A DNA stretch of 64,000 nucleotides from an uncultured Faecalibacterium sp. (GCA_900551435.1 URVW01000001.1:1-64000); one strand, 5' to 3'; positions 17,162 through 25,871 are shown, counted from the first letter of the stretch. The notes: generated from the sequence alone by a model not told the origin. A program made the numbers and translations.

Positions 17162-17800
17162 ATGAGCAAAACTGCAACTGTTCTTCCGATGAAAGGCCTT
17201 CACACTCCCCGTTTTCTGATCTGGTGCAAGGGATTTCTTCACGGCAAGATCCTTCACACCGGCGGTCTTGACCCTGAGACCAACACCCTATCTTCCGGCT
17301 ACATCACCAGCCAGACCAAGCGCTTCCGTCACGCCTGTGTGCTTCGCCGCGAAGAGGCCGAAACCAAGCTCACCAAGGATTGGACGGAAGCCGACCAGCT
17401 TCTGATTGAGTACTCCACCCTTTCCGCCGCCCTTGCGGACTCCGGCGGACAGAACGCCCGCAGCGAAACGAGCGCACAGGCCCGTGCTCGCGAGAGAGCC
17501 GCCGGCAAGCGGGCTTCCCGCAAGGCCGACCGCCAGACCATCCTGAAGAACATGGCCGGTCTCGTCAACGTCATTCGCGGAGAATACGACACCGCCCACG
17601 ACCAGATGGAGGCCACCGCCGAGTCTCTTTTGAGCGTCTACGCCACCTACGGCCACGGCCTTCTGATGAAGCCCATCTATCAAAACGTACTGCCTGACCT
17701 CGTTTACGAGGACTCCGTCCAGCAGATTTTAAGTGCTCATGCGAACACTTGGAACGCGCTCGTGACAATCGTTGAAGAAGCACAGAAGCAGGAGGGTTAA
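17162..17800 (+). CDS. operon protein of unknown function, basic and helical
   Basis: 212 residues; ATG 17162 behind AAAGGAG. The first 60 residues are mixed. Residues about 62-135 are rich in Arg, Ala, Glu and Lys (ARARERAAGKRASRKADRQ), a likely charged helix or coiled coil. The rest is helical and ends TIVEEAQKQEG. No membrane segment, signal or known motif is visible. The next gene starts four bases after the stop, so the two are probably translated together. It may be a cytoplasmic partner of the membrane protein at 17804. Confidence 0.65.
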   Translation: MSKTATVLPMKGLHTPRFLIWCKGFLHGKILHTGGLDPETNTLSSGYITSQTKRFRHACVLRREEAETKLTKDWTEADQLLIEYSTLSAALADSGGQNARSETSAQARARERAAGKRASRKADRQTILKNMAGLVNVIRGEYDTAHDQMEATAESLLSVYATYGHGLLMKPIYQNVLPDLVYEDSVQQILSAHANTWNALVTIVEEAQKQEG

Positions 17801-17803
17801 ACT

Positions 17804-19021
17804 ATGAACATTTTCAAGAAAAAGAAAGCTTCCGGCAACTATCAGGTCCTTCAGGACAACTACGCTCCGGCCAACCTGCCGACCGAAGGCATGGGCCTTG
17901 AGAACTACGTCACTTCGGGGTATCCGATGAACGACCCGGCGGTCATCGCGGGGTATTACGCAAATGCCGAGGCTCACCTCAAGGGCGTCCTCGAAACTTG
18001 CGACCACAACAATGCGGGCTCCGAGTGCGACCACTACATCGATGCTCAGATCGAACACGCTTATGCCAGCCACGAAGCTGAAGTGGCCAACCATGAGAAC
18101 CAGCTCACCCGCATTTTTTCCGCACGGGAAATGCGCAAGACTGCGCTTCAGCGGCGCATCGAACCGCTTGAGGAAAAAGCCGACACTCTGAAAGCCGACA
18201 TCGAGCCGCTGGAGGGTCTGGAACCGCAGTTCCCGCTCCATATCGGCCGCAAGGTCCTGTCGATCGGCGGTCCTGTCACCATCCTTGCAATGCTGGTGGA
18301 TGCACTCGTGAACTACTCCTTCCTCTCCGGCATCCTGCTGACCAACGGTGCTCTGCTTGTCATCATTGTGCTCTGCATGTCGATTGCATCCGACGCTTCG
18401 ATGTGGGGGCTTGCCACTTACTTAAATCACCGTAATGAAAATTTCACCCAAAAGCCACTGTTTTGGATCGTCTGTGGCGTTCTCGGCGGTGCATTCCTTC
18501 TGTCGGTCGTCGCTTCTGTGATGATTCGATTTGGTTCGATGGATACAACATATGGTTCCATCAACGCTGCCGGTCAGTTCGTCGGCAAAGAGAGTTACTC
18601 TCTGGCCGAATATGGAATCACTTTGATGTCTTCGTTTTTGACAGCTGTTACCGGTGCTCTGAGCCTCGCTCTCTCGCTCGACAAAAACGCCTTCAAAATC
18701 TCCATCCGCGACCGCAAGAAGGGCGAGCTGGCTGGCTGCGTTGCTGAGCTGGCTCCTCTGGAAAACGAGCTGGCTCTGCTGGAAAACGCCCCGGACGTCC
18801 GTGAGTGGGACGACGAGAAGCGTACCGCTGCAGAACACCAGATCGAAGCCCTCCGCGTCGGCCTGAAGCTCCATTGCCGGAAGCTGCTCACCGAACAGGT
18901 GAACGATGCCGACTTTACCGAGGAGATGGCCGAGTCTGGCAAAGCTGTTTTGCCCAAAGAAGCTACCGAATCCGCTGACGACATCACCCCTGCCGCTGTC
19001 CATCTGGATAAAGTTTCCTGA
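17804..19021 (+). CDS. polytopic membrane protein with coiled-coil arms
   Basis: 405 residues; ATG 17804 with GGAGGG overlapping the previous stop. The N-terminal 145 residues are soluble, with a coiled coil (about 85-140, LQRRIEPLEEKADTLKADIE). There are about four membrane segments (about 152-170, 175-192, 219-241, 269-291). The C-terminal 105 residues form a second charged coiled coil (AELAPLENELALLENA) facing the same side as the N-terminus. I do not recognise the family. The two cytoplasmic arms around a membrane core suggest a tethering or sensing role in the complex with the neighbouring vWA and ATPase proteins. Confidence 0.65.
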   Translation: MNIFKKKKASGNYQVLQDNYAPANLPTEGMGLENYVTSGYPMNDPAVIAGYYANAEAHLKGVLETCDHNNAGSECDHYIDAQIEHAYASHEAEVANHENQLTRIFSAREMRKTALQRRIEPLEEKADTLKADIEPLEGLEPQFPLHIGRKVLSIGGPVTILAMLVDALVNYSFLSGILLTNGALLVIIVLCMSIASDASMWGLATYLNHRNENFTQKPLFWIVCGVLGGAFLLSVVASVMIRFGSMDTTYGSINAAGQFVGKESYSLAEYGITLMSSFLTAVTGALSLALSLDKNAFKISIRDRKKGELAGCVAELAPLENELALLENAPDVREWDDEKRTAAEHQIEALRVGLKLHCRKLLTEQVNDADFTEEMAESGKAVLPKEATESADDITPAAVHLDKVS

Positions 19022-19039
19022 GTTGAAAGGAGAATTGCT

Positions 19040-20248
19040 ATGAATAAAACGATTGCTATGATTGCCCTCGTGTTCGCCCTGCTGATGAACCTCGCCGGCT
19101 GCTCCAAGGTCCAGTCCGAAGAGCCGGTCAATATGGCACTGGTCGCGGCCATCGCCGATGGTGAGACCGTCCTCAACGACAGCATCGAGGAGCTGTCCTC
19201 CCTGCCCAGCCGCCCGGGCAGCACCTACGCTTTCATTTCTGCCGAGGGCAGCACCGCCCTGATCGGCGAACCTTCCACGGTCAAGGACCTCAGTGACCGC
19301 GGCTATAACGCCACCATGATGGAGCGGGTCCGTTCCAGCATTCAGGCAGACATTGCTTCCCGTCTGGACAACTACCATCCTGTTTCCGGTGAGATCGACC
19401 TTGCCGCGGCCACAGCTGCAGCGGTCCGCACCCTGAACGCCAACGCGGTCAAAGGCCGTCAGAACATCCTCGTCTACTACGCCAGCGGTCGGTCTACCAC
19501 TGGGTTGATCAACATGATCCAGACCCCCGTCTATCAGCTGGATGTCGAGGGTTCCGCTGCCGCCGTGGCGGAGGAAATGCACCTCGATATGTCCTCGGTC
19601 GATGAAGTCATCTGGTACTCCTGCGGCGACCTCGGGGACGACCAGCCCGCCCTGAACGCGGAAGAAAAGGACAAGCTCAAGTCCTTCTACCGCCAGCTGT
19701 TCACGGCACTGGGCGCAAAGAAGGTCACCTTCAGGGACGACCTGCCCAGTTCCGACTCCTACGACTTTGATGACGCTCCCGTTTCCACCATGCCCGTCGC
19801 CGGCACTGGCAGCGGCCTTCAGCCGCTGAGCGCCGAGCTTTTGAACAACAACAAGGCTTTTGAAAGCCCCCTCGCCATCACGGAAGAGCAGGTCCGCTTC
19901 CAGCCGGACAGTGCCGAATATCTGGATGGACAGACCGCCCGCGCCGCCATCCAGCCCATCGCGGACTACATGCTGAACCACCCGGACCTGTCCATCGTGC
20001 TCTACGGTACTTGTGCAGGCGACCTTCCCTCTGAGTTGGGCCGGACCCGTGCTGAAACGGTCAAGGCTTCTCTGGTCAGTTTCGGCGTCGATGCAAACCG
20101 CATTACGGCCATCACCATTTCTCCTGCAGACGACCCTTACTATAAGTTTGGACGCGGAACAGGCGAGGAAGGTTCTTTGAACCGCAAGGTCGTGCTGGTG
20201 GATGCAAACTCTGCACTCGCCCAGCAGATCGTTTCGAATGCACTTTGA
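19040..20248 (+). CDS. lipoprotein with an OmpA-like C-terminal domain
   Basis: 402 residues; ATG 19040 behind AAAGGAG. The N-terminus is a lipoprotein signal with lipobox LAGC (Cys at residue 21). Residues about 30-270 resemble a Rossmann/vWA-like unit (KGRQNILVYYASGRSTT). The C-terminal part (about 290-395) has the OmpA/MotB layout VRFQPDSAEYLDGQTARAAI ... YMLNHPDLSIVLYGTCAG ... LGRTRAETVKASLVSFGV. OmpA-like domains usually hold peptidoglycan. In a Gram-positive cell it would anchor the outer face of the complex to the wall. Terminal glycine-rich and Lys motifs (GSLNRKVVL) fit the family. Confidence 0.75.
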   Translation: MNKTIAMIALVFALLMNLAGCSKVQSEEPVNMALVAAIADGETVLNDSIEELSSLPSRPGSTYAFISAEGSTALIGEPSTVKDLSDRGYNATMMERVRSSIQADIASRLDNYHPVSGEIDLAAATAAAVRTLNANAVKGRQNILVYYASGRSTTGLINMIQTPVYQLDVEGSAAAVAEEMHLDMSSVDEVIWYSCGDLGDDQPALNAEEKDKLKSFYRQLFTALGAKKVTFRDDLPSSDSYDFDDAPVSTMPVAGTGSGLQPLSAELLNNNKAFESPLAITEEQVRFQPDSAEYLDGQTARAAIQPIADYMLNHPDLSIVLYGTCAGDLPSELGRTRAETVKASLVSFGVDANRITAITISPADDPYYKFGRGTGEEGSLNRKVVLVDANSALAQQIVSNAL

Positions 20249-20263
20249 TTGGAGGTGTTTTCT

Positions 20264-20428
20264 TTGAAATTTGCATTTCTTCTGCTGCTTCTCGCGATCC
20301 TCTTCCCCAAGTTCGGCGTGTTCCTCATCCAGCGCCTGACGGCCTTTCTCCCTCTGCTGAATGCACTGATGCCCTGCGTCATCATCGTGGCGGGCATTTA
20401 TCTGCTCATCAAGAGTGTTTTGAAGTAA
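20264..20428 (+). CDS. 54-residue membrane peptide
   Basis: It starts at TTG 20264, eight bases after GGAGGT, and ends at TAA 20426-20428. The product MKFAFLLLLLAILFPKFGVF and onward has two hydrophobic stretches (about 2-20 and 31-50) separated by a short basic turn. It lies in the operon between the lipoprotein and the second promoter copy, with the same codon style as its neighbours. It may be a small subunit of the membrane complex. The function is unknown. Confidence 0.6.
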   Translation: MKFAFLLLLLAILFPKFGVFLIQRLTAFLPLLNALMPCVIIVAGIYLLIKSVLK

Positions 20429-20503
20429 TGTAAACGAAAGTTTATGTAGAAGATTCGCTTTTTGTGATACAACTAGGTCGGAGCTTCTACGGCTTAAAAA
20501 GGA
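20428..20503 (+). promoter_or_regulatory. promoter module, copy 2
   Basis: It matches copy 1 over AATGTAAAC and over CTTTTTGTGATACAACTAGG plus TCGGAGCTTCTACGGC. TGATACAAC is the extended -10. It begins at the stop of the previous peptide and feeds the nuclease-like gene, so the operon has an internal promoter. Confidence 0.7.
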
Positions 20504-20512
20504 GTATTTCTT

Positions 20513-21196
20513 ATGAGATCAAACAGCTACAGTTCCACCAATCCCGAAAACGGAAATGTGACTTGGGAGGGTCCGCTGTCCCTTGAGAAGGGCAACCATA
20601 ACCACATGCCCAGCCGCACCGACGCTTACCTTCCCGGCGACGAAAAAGGCCATGTCAACGCTTCTTCTCTGGGCGGAAACAACACCACGGATAACATCGT
20701 TCCGCAGAATGCCGACGTAAACCACGGCGGTTACTACTCCATGGAGCAGGGGGAACGCACCGCCCTTCAGAACGGCGCAACCATCGATTCCACCAAGACT
20801 GCCATCGTGGACGGCCGCCCCGGCGACCGCCCGAACACCTTCTTGGTGAACGATCAGGTGACCTACAGCGACGGCCACACTGAAATAGTCAGCAATTCCT
20901 TCACCAACGAATCTTATGCAGATCAACAGGCATGGAACGACCTGTCGGCTTCCCTGCCCGACACCTTTGACGCCCCCAACCCCGGAGACGGCCTGAGAGA
21001 TTCCATGTCCACCCAAGAGTACGCCGACCTCATGGAGAGCACCGACGCTTATCTGCCCGATATCGCCGACGATTATGCCCCCTCTGACTCCAGCGGCCTT
21101 CCGGGCAGCGACGACGTCTCTGCGGATGACGATGCAGATGCATCCACCGACAGCGGCGATGACGGCGGCGCCGACTGCAGCAGCGATGACGATTAA
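20513..21196 (+). CDS. DNA/RNA non-specific nuclease-like protein with an acidic tail
   Basis: 227 residues; ATG 20513 behind AAAGGAG. Residues about 36-110 match the Endonuclease_NS_2/NucA-like layout: GDEKGHVNASSLGG (His47), NTTDNIVPQN, and NHGGYYSMEQ (Asn70 region). The family is a His-Me finger nuclease with catalytic His and a metal-binding Asn. The preceding Arg/Asp positions differ from the classic DRGH box, so activity is not certain. The last 35 residues are almost all Asp, Ser and Gly, a tail not typical of the family. No signal peptide is visible. Directly upstream of the VirD4-like gene, it may be a substrate or effector of the system. Confidence 0.7.
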   Translation: MRSNSYSSTNPENGNVTWEGPLSLEKGNHNHMPSRTDAYLPGDEKGHVNASSLGGNNTTDNIVPQNADVNHGGYYSMEQGERTALQNGATIDSTKTAIVDGRPGDRPNTFLVNDQVTYSDGHTEIVSNSFTNESYADQQAWNDLSASLPDTFDAPNPGDGLRDSMSTQEYADLMESTDAYLPDIADDYAPSDSSGLPGSDDVSADDDADASTDSGDDGGADCSSDDD

Positions 21197-21209
21197 GGAG
21201 CTTTTCCCT

Positions 21210-22538
21210 ATGCTTTATGAACTTCCCTCTGCGATGCAGAAAACCGCCCCGCCGAGCTGGCCCAAGGGCATCGGCGGCATCCCTGCCACCCTTTCCAACG
21301 GGACCGCCGCGAAGCTTCCCGTTCTGAAGGGAGTCAACTGCCTGACCTTCGGCACGGTGGGCACGGGCAAGACCTCCTCTTTCACCGAGCCGGCCGCCGC
21401 GCTGCTGTTAAAGGCAGACCCCTCCATGAAAGGTGTTTTCTTTGAGATCAAGCGGTCCTTCCTCGACCGCTTTCTCAAACCGAACGACAAAGTCATCACC
21501 CACGACCCTGCGGCTGTTTCGAAGGCCAACCTGTTCGTCCCCAACATCATCAAGGAGATCCGCCAAGCGGCCGACCACGAAGCCGAGATGCGGGAGTTCG
21601 CCGACTTTCTGTTTGCGGAACTGTTGGCGGGCGCAAACCAGAACCGTGCTTGGGTCGAAGCGGCACGCAACACCTTCATCGGCGTTCTGCGGACCATCGT
21701 GGACTGTTTTCCCGACGCGGACACCGGCAGCTGGACGCTCGTGAACGCCCTGCGCCGGATGCCCACCGAGGACCTTTTGGCCTACATTGCCAAGCACCCG
21801 CGAAACCATTCCATGCTGCGCAAGGACTGGGGGTATGACCCCAGCTCTGCGAAGCCCTACATCCCCACCCGCCGAGCCACCGATATCCAGTTCTTTCTGA
21901 ACCAAGTGCTGGAAGCCTTCAGCGGCAGCTTTGAATTGGACGGCGACGACACTCTTCACGACTGGCTGAACGGCCGTTATGGTCGAAACCTATTCTTCCT
22001 CTACGATCTTCGGAGCGCCGAGATCAGCCGCCCCTTCTTCCTCTACTATCTCAAGAAGATCAAGGACCACCAGATGAGCAGCGCGGGCAAACGTTCTGCG
22101 CCCATCCTGATGGTCCTCGATGAGATCGACAAGATGGCAGACGGCGGAAAGGCCGCTGATTTCGGCATCTTTCAGGCCGCCAACCTTGGCCGGGAGTACG
22201 GTCTGCAGATCCTGCTCACCACCCAGAGCATCGAGAACCTCTACGGCCTTGCCCCCGATTTCAACGAGCATATCACGACCGGCGGCTTGGCCGGCTTCCC
22301 TTACCTCATCAGCTTTCGTCCGGGCGACCCGTCCACGATCACCACCCTGCAGACCCTCTACGGCTCGGAATACAAGGAACACCTTGTCCTTCCGGCTTCC
22401 CGTTACGCAGAACCGGTGGTCAAGTGCGAAAAGGAACCCCTCGTCAGCGACAAAGAGCTTGCTTCGCTGAACACGGGCGAATGCTTTGTCAAAATCTTAT
22501 CCGCCCCTCCCCAGAAGGTCCACATCAAGCACTCCTGA
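21210..22538 (+). CDS. VirD4/TraG-like AAA+ coupling ATPase
   Basis: 442 residues; ATG 21210 behind AAGGAG (the open frame extends further upstream but overlaps the nuclease gene). Walker A is GTVGTGKTSS (about residues 50-59), Walker B ILMVLDEIDKM. The segment after Walker B (FGIFQAANLGREYGLQILLT TQS) matches the TraM-recognition region of T4SS coupling proteins. The usual N-terminal membrane segments are absent. Such ATPases move substrates to a secretion channel. No relaxase, VirB4 or lytic transglycosylase is nearby, so it is not a standard conjugation module. It probably powers an unfamiliar envelope system with the vWA and lipoprotein genes. Confidence 0.8.
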   Translation: MLYELPSAMQKTAPPSWPKGIGGIPATLSNGTAAKLPVLKGVNCLTFGTVGTGKTSSFTEPAAALLLKADPSMKGVFFEIKRSFLDRFLKPNDKVITHDPAAVSKANLFVPNIIKEIRQAADHEAEMREFADFLFAELLAGANQNRAWVEAARNTFIGVLRTIVDCFPDADTGSWTLVNALRRMPTEDLLAYIAKHPRNHSMLRKDWGYDPSSAKPYIPTRRATDIQFFLNQVLEAFSGSFELDGDDTLHDWLNGRYGRNLFFLYDLRSAEISRPFFLYYLKKIKDHQMSSAGKRSAPILMVLDEIDKMADGGKAADFGIFQAANLGREYGLQILLTTQSIENLYGLAPDFNEHITTGGLAGFPYLISFRPGDPSTITTLQTLYGSEYKEHLVLPASRYAEPVVKCEKEPLVSDKELASLNTGECFVKILSAPPQKVHIKHS

Positions 22539-22552
22539 AAGGAGAGTTTCTC

Positions 22553-23695
22553 ATGAACTATCTGCAGTATCTCAACACGGTCAACCGCAATCATTTCTCG
22601 GCCGCAGGAGCCAATTTTCTGGTCAGCGGCGCGGACCCGATGATCCGTCAGGTCATCGGCCAGCACCTCACCGAGACCGCATACGCCGAAGGCCGGACCC
22701 TTTTTCTGCTGGACAACACCCCCAGCAGCTCTGGCTTTTCCGCATTCGGCCCGTACCGCGTGGTCGATGCCCTGAGCGGCGGTATCAATTTCTGCGGCGA
22801 TCTGTTCAACGTTTCGACCCTTCAAAGCATCAGCCGTCTGCGGAGTCTGCTCAGCGATTTCGGCTTTTCCAGCGCAAAGGCCATGCAGGTCGTCACCTTC
22901 CTGTCCTTTGTCAAGGAGACCGAGGCCCGTCTCGGCAGCACCCGTCCCCTCGACCTTGAGACCATCGAATCCTATGGCGGCCCCGCCTTGGTCCAGTGGA
23001 AGCTCCATCAGCTGGTGGAGCGCGGAACGCTCACGGCCGAAAACTATGAGTTCCTGCTGTCCCGCTATGCCGAGGTCAGCGCCGCCTCTGCGGACTTCGA
23101 GATGCTCCTCGGCCTTCTGGCTCCCTTTCTCAGTGGTCAGTCCCCCACCGGCAAGATGGCGGTCCATCTGCCCCTCGGCGAGTTCGACGCAGACAAATCG
23201 ATGCAGGAAGTCCTCTGCAAAATGCTTCTTTCCTACGTCAAACAGACCCCTGAGACCTGCTCCATTCTGATCCTCGACAGCGGCAAGGGCGAGCGCAGCT
23301 GCATTCTCGAGCTGCTGAAGAAGCTGCCGCCCAAGGCTTCCGTTCATCTGCTCAGCACCGATGTGTTCTCCCTTGAGGAATCGGACCTGAGCATCCTCAT
23401 GAACACCTTCCCGGTCCGCATTTACTCCCGCCACGAGAGCATGAGTTCCTGCGCCAAGATCGAATCCATCTGCGGGCAGATCGACGTGGTCAAACGCTCC
23501 TACACCACGACCGTGGACAAGCACATCCGCGCCAGCAGCGCCTTTGATATGCTTCTGGGAACCAACCGCACCGAGTCGGTGGCCCGCAACGCCCCCGTGC
23601 GGGAAGCCCGGTTTCGCAAAGAACTTCTGAACTCGCTCAGCAGCGGTTCCGCCGTCATCGACTGCGGCGGCACACAGGCACTGTTCCAGTTTTGA
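22553..23695 (+). CDS. operon protein of unknown function, possible inactive ATPase partner
   Basis: 380 residues; ATG 22553 behind AAAGGAG, 15 bases after the VirD4-like stop. The fold pattern looks like a degenerate P-loop protein: FLVSGADPMIRQVIGQH occupies the place of a Walker A (no GKT), and TCSILILDSGKGERSC could be a Walker B strand. Leucine-rich helices fill the middle. No membrane segment is visible. It may be an inactive paralogue that pairs with the VirD4-like ATPase. I am not sure of this assignment. Confidence 0.55.
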   Translation: MNYLQYLNTVNRNHFSAAGANFLVSGADPMIRQVIGQHLTETAYAEGRTLFLLDNTPSSSGFSAFGPYRVVDALSGGINFCGDLFNVSTLQSISRLRSLLSDFGFSSAKAMQVVTFLSFVKETEARLGSTRPLDLETIESYGGPALVQWKLHQLVERGTLTAENYEFLLSRYAEVSAASADFEMLLGLLAPFLSGQSPTGKMAVHLPLGEFDADKSMQEVLCKMLLSYVKQTPETCSILILDSGKGERSCILELLKKLPPKASVHLLSTDVFSLEESDLSILMNTFPVRIYSRHESMSSCAKIESICGQIDVVKRSYTTTVDKHIRASSAFDMLLGTNRTESVARNAPVREARFRKELLNSLSSGSAVIDCGGTQALFQF

Positions 23696-23713
23696 TCTGA
23701 AGGAGGTCATGCT

Positions 23714-24574
23714 ATGATCCGTATTCCCGGACTTTTGAAGGTCGCGGCGGTCCTTGCGCTCGATTTCCTTGCAGTATCGTCGCTGTTCAACGACCCTTCC
23801 ATTGCGGCTCTGGTCACCGGCGCGATCGCTCTGTATGTGTTCTTCGGCGGCTATCTGGCCCTCTTCCAAGAGGGAGCCACCCGCTGGGACCAGCTTCCCG
23901 CTTACGAGGTCGCCCGTCTGTCTGACGCCAAGCGCCAGCTCACCGAGGACGTCTCGCACGCGAGCGCTGTTGATATCTCCCGCCTGAAGGTCTACTTGAT
24001 TTCCGCCGACGACTCCATGCAGGCGACAGCTTACGGCGCAAATTGCATCTCCGTCTCCCGCGGGACCCTCGACAACGCCGACCCCATGACCCTGAACGCC
24101 GTCCTCGCTCACGAAATTTCGCACATCCTGAACTTCGACCCGGAGTTCAACCGGGCCGTTCTGGCCACCATCTTCGTTCTCTGCGGAGTCATCAGCGTCC
24201 TTTCCTTTGCGTTTGTGGCGGTGATCTTCCTCTTCTTTTTGGTCTGCGGATGGCTCGGCTCGTGGCTCGGTGTCATGGCGTTCAAAGGAACGAGCAAGGT
24301 AAGTCAAGGAATTTTCAGTTTACTTCAGAAAGGAATCGTGGTACTCTATCAGACAGTGATGAGCGTTCTGAGCCGCTCGGCAGAATACCGCTGTGACCTG
24401 TACTCGGCCAGCCTTGACCGCTCCTATGGCCTTCAGCTGGCGCATTTTCTTACTTACGCCGCACCGGAGACCAACCGCCAGCTCACCCTGACTGAGGCGC
24501 TGTACCGCACCCATCCGCCCACGCCCAAACGGGTCGCGCGGCTGGAAGCCTATGTGAACAGCGCAAATCGTTGA
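23714..24574 (+). CDS. M48-family membrane zinc metallopeptidase (HtpX-like)
   Basis: 286 residues; ATG 23714 behind AAGGAGG. Two membrane segments near the N-terminus (about 10-26, 34-52) precede the catalytic HEISH (HExxH, about residues 133-137). The third ligand fits SAEYRCD (Glu, about 222). Two further hydrophobic segments lie between (about 150-185), as in HtpX. The end has THPPTPKRVARLE, the conserved C-terminal motif of the family. HtpX degrades or processes membrane proteins. Within this operon it may process the envelope proteins or the effector. Confidence 0.85.
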   Translation: MIRIPGLLKVAAVLALDFLAVSSLFNDPSIAALVTGAIALYVFFGGYLALFQEGATRWDQLPAYEVARLSDAKRQLTEDVSHASAVDISRLKVYLISADDSMQATAYGANCISVSRGTLDNADPMTLNAVLAHEISHILNFDPEFNRAVLATIFVLCGVISVLSFAFVAVIFLFFLVCGWLGSWLGVMAFKGTSKVSQGIFSLLQKGIVVLYQTVMSVLSRSAEYRCDLYSASLDRSYGLQLAHFLTYAAPETNRQLTLTEALYRTHPPTPKRVARLEAYVNSANR

Positions 24575-24609
24575 CCATCCACGACAGCCCGCAGCCAAAG
24601 GAGATATTT

Positions 24610-25725
24610 ATGCGTGACCATTCGTCTATGACCTTGCTTGAATTTTTGTTCAGCGTAGGCTTCAAGTTCACCATCGGCACGGTATGGTACAAGAATATCC
24701 TCTTCCGGCTGCTCCCCCACCACAGCATCACCCAGTCGTTCCATGTGCTGTTCGCGCTGGCGGTGGTGTCCATCCTGTTTTTCACGGTGGTCCTGCGGCA
24801 CTGGAAAAACGGCTGGACCTCCACCGCGTGCTTCGTGCTCCCCTTTGGCGTTTACACCATCATGACCTATTCCGCCACCTTCCTTCTGCCCATTCAGGCG
24901 CTGGCGGTGGCGGCTGGGGCCGTTTCCGTCGTCTATGCGGCGGCGCTGTTTGCCCAAAAGGTCAAGTTCACCGAGAAGCGCGCCCGGAAAAAAGTCTACA
25001 AGAATCGATTTTCCCGCTGTGTCTATGCCGTTTCCTGCATTACTGCCGCCGCCATGCTCACGCTCATGGTAGTCATCGGCTGGAATAAATACTTCGGCAC
25101 AGCGATCCTTTCTTCCAGCGTCGAGACAGCGGGCTTTGACGTTGAAAGCAAGGTCGAAGATACCCTTGCTTCGAACATGGACACGGTCCTGAAGCTTCAG
25201 CCCGCTGTCTGGGACGAGCTGTCCACGAAGCAGCGCTTGAACGTCCTTCAGACCGTGGCCAACATCGAGAGCCACTACCTCGGCTTGCACGACGGCGTCA
25301 CGGTGCAGGCCGACATCCTCCCCGAGCACACCTTGGGCATCTACTCCGACAAGTATAGGCTGGTCCGGATCAACTTCACACATCTTGAAAGCGATCCCGT
25401 TGAAGAGGTCCTCGATACCCTGCTTCACGAGGTCCACCACAGCTACGAGGACCGCTTAGCCGATGTCTATGATGCAGTCCCTTCCGAATATCAGGACCTG
25501 CGCCTTCTGCGGGACGCTTCCCATTATTCGGAGGAGTCCAGCAACTATGTGGACCCCCGCGAGGACTATTATGGATACATCAGCCAGCATGTCGAAATGG
25601 ACAGCGAAACCTATGCCGCCTATGGGGTACAGGAGTATTACGCCCGCATCTCCGAATGGCTTGCCCAAAACGAGCAAACTGACAGTTCCAATGACAGCTC
25701 TTCCGCAGAATCTGCGGCCGAATGA
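24610..25725 (+). CDS. membrane protein with an HExxH metallopeptidase motif
   Basis: 371 residues. Start ATG 24610 is chosen because AAAGGAG lies just before it; an earlier start at 24571 overlaps the M48 stop. There are about four hydrophobic segments in the first 170 residues, then an extracytoplasmic domain with LLHEVHHSYED (HExxH, about residue 275) in a context unlike M48. A second acidic cluster (about 300-315) may supply the third ligand. The tail is Ser/Asp/Glu-rich. I do not recognise the family. It is the last gene of the operon, and two unrelated HExxH proteins in a row is unusual. Confidence 0.6.
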   Translation: MRDHSSMTLLEFLFSVGFKFTIGTVWYKNILFRLLPHHSITQSFHVLFALAVVSILFFTVVLRHWKNGWTSTACFVLPFGVYTIMTYSATFLLPIQALAVAAGAVSVVYAAALFAQKVKFTEKRARKKVYKNRFSRCVYAVSCITAAAMLTLMVVIGWNKYFGTAILSSSVETAGFDVESKVEDTLASNMDTVLKLQPAVWDELSTKQRLNVLQTVANIESHYLGLHDGVTVQADILPEHTLGIYSDKYRLVRINFTHLESDPVEEVLDTLLHEVHHSYEDRLADVYDAVPSEYQDLRLLRDASHYSEESSNYVDPREDYYGYISQHVEMDSETYAAYGVQEYYARISEWLAQNEQTDSSNDSSSAESAAE

Positions 25726-25871
25726 CCGGTTTTCTCTTCAAAATACGCGCACTTCTTTGCTCGTCTGGCTTCCAGACGGGCATTTTTTATGATTCCACGG
25801 TGCTGACCGGCGGCTGCTGCAAGAAGCTGAGCCGCGAAGAGCTGCTGGACATCCTCAACGAGTGCAAGTGA
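25722..25871 (+). other. possible small frame or remnant after the operon
   Basis: An open frame overlapping the stop of the previous gene reads through the terminator hairpin and ends TGGCCKKLSREELLDILNEC K, which has gene-like composition. The presence of the terminator inside it and no clear ribosome-binding site argue for a remnant. I do not recognise it. Confidence 0.25.
25762..25788 (+). terminator. terminator at the end of the vWA operon
   Basis: CGTCTGG/CCAGACG with a CTT loop, followed by GGGCATTTTTT. Confidence 0.75.

Noticed and set aside
22403..24307. Long minus-strand frame opposite the operon at 22.5-24.3 kb
   Set aside because: Shadow of the plus-strand genes with biased codon positions; no ribosome-binding site.
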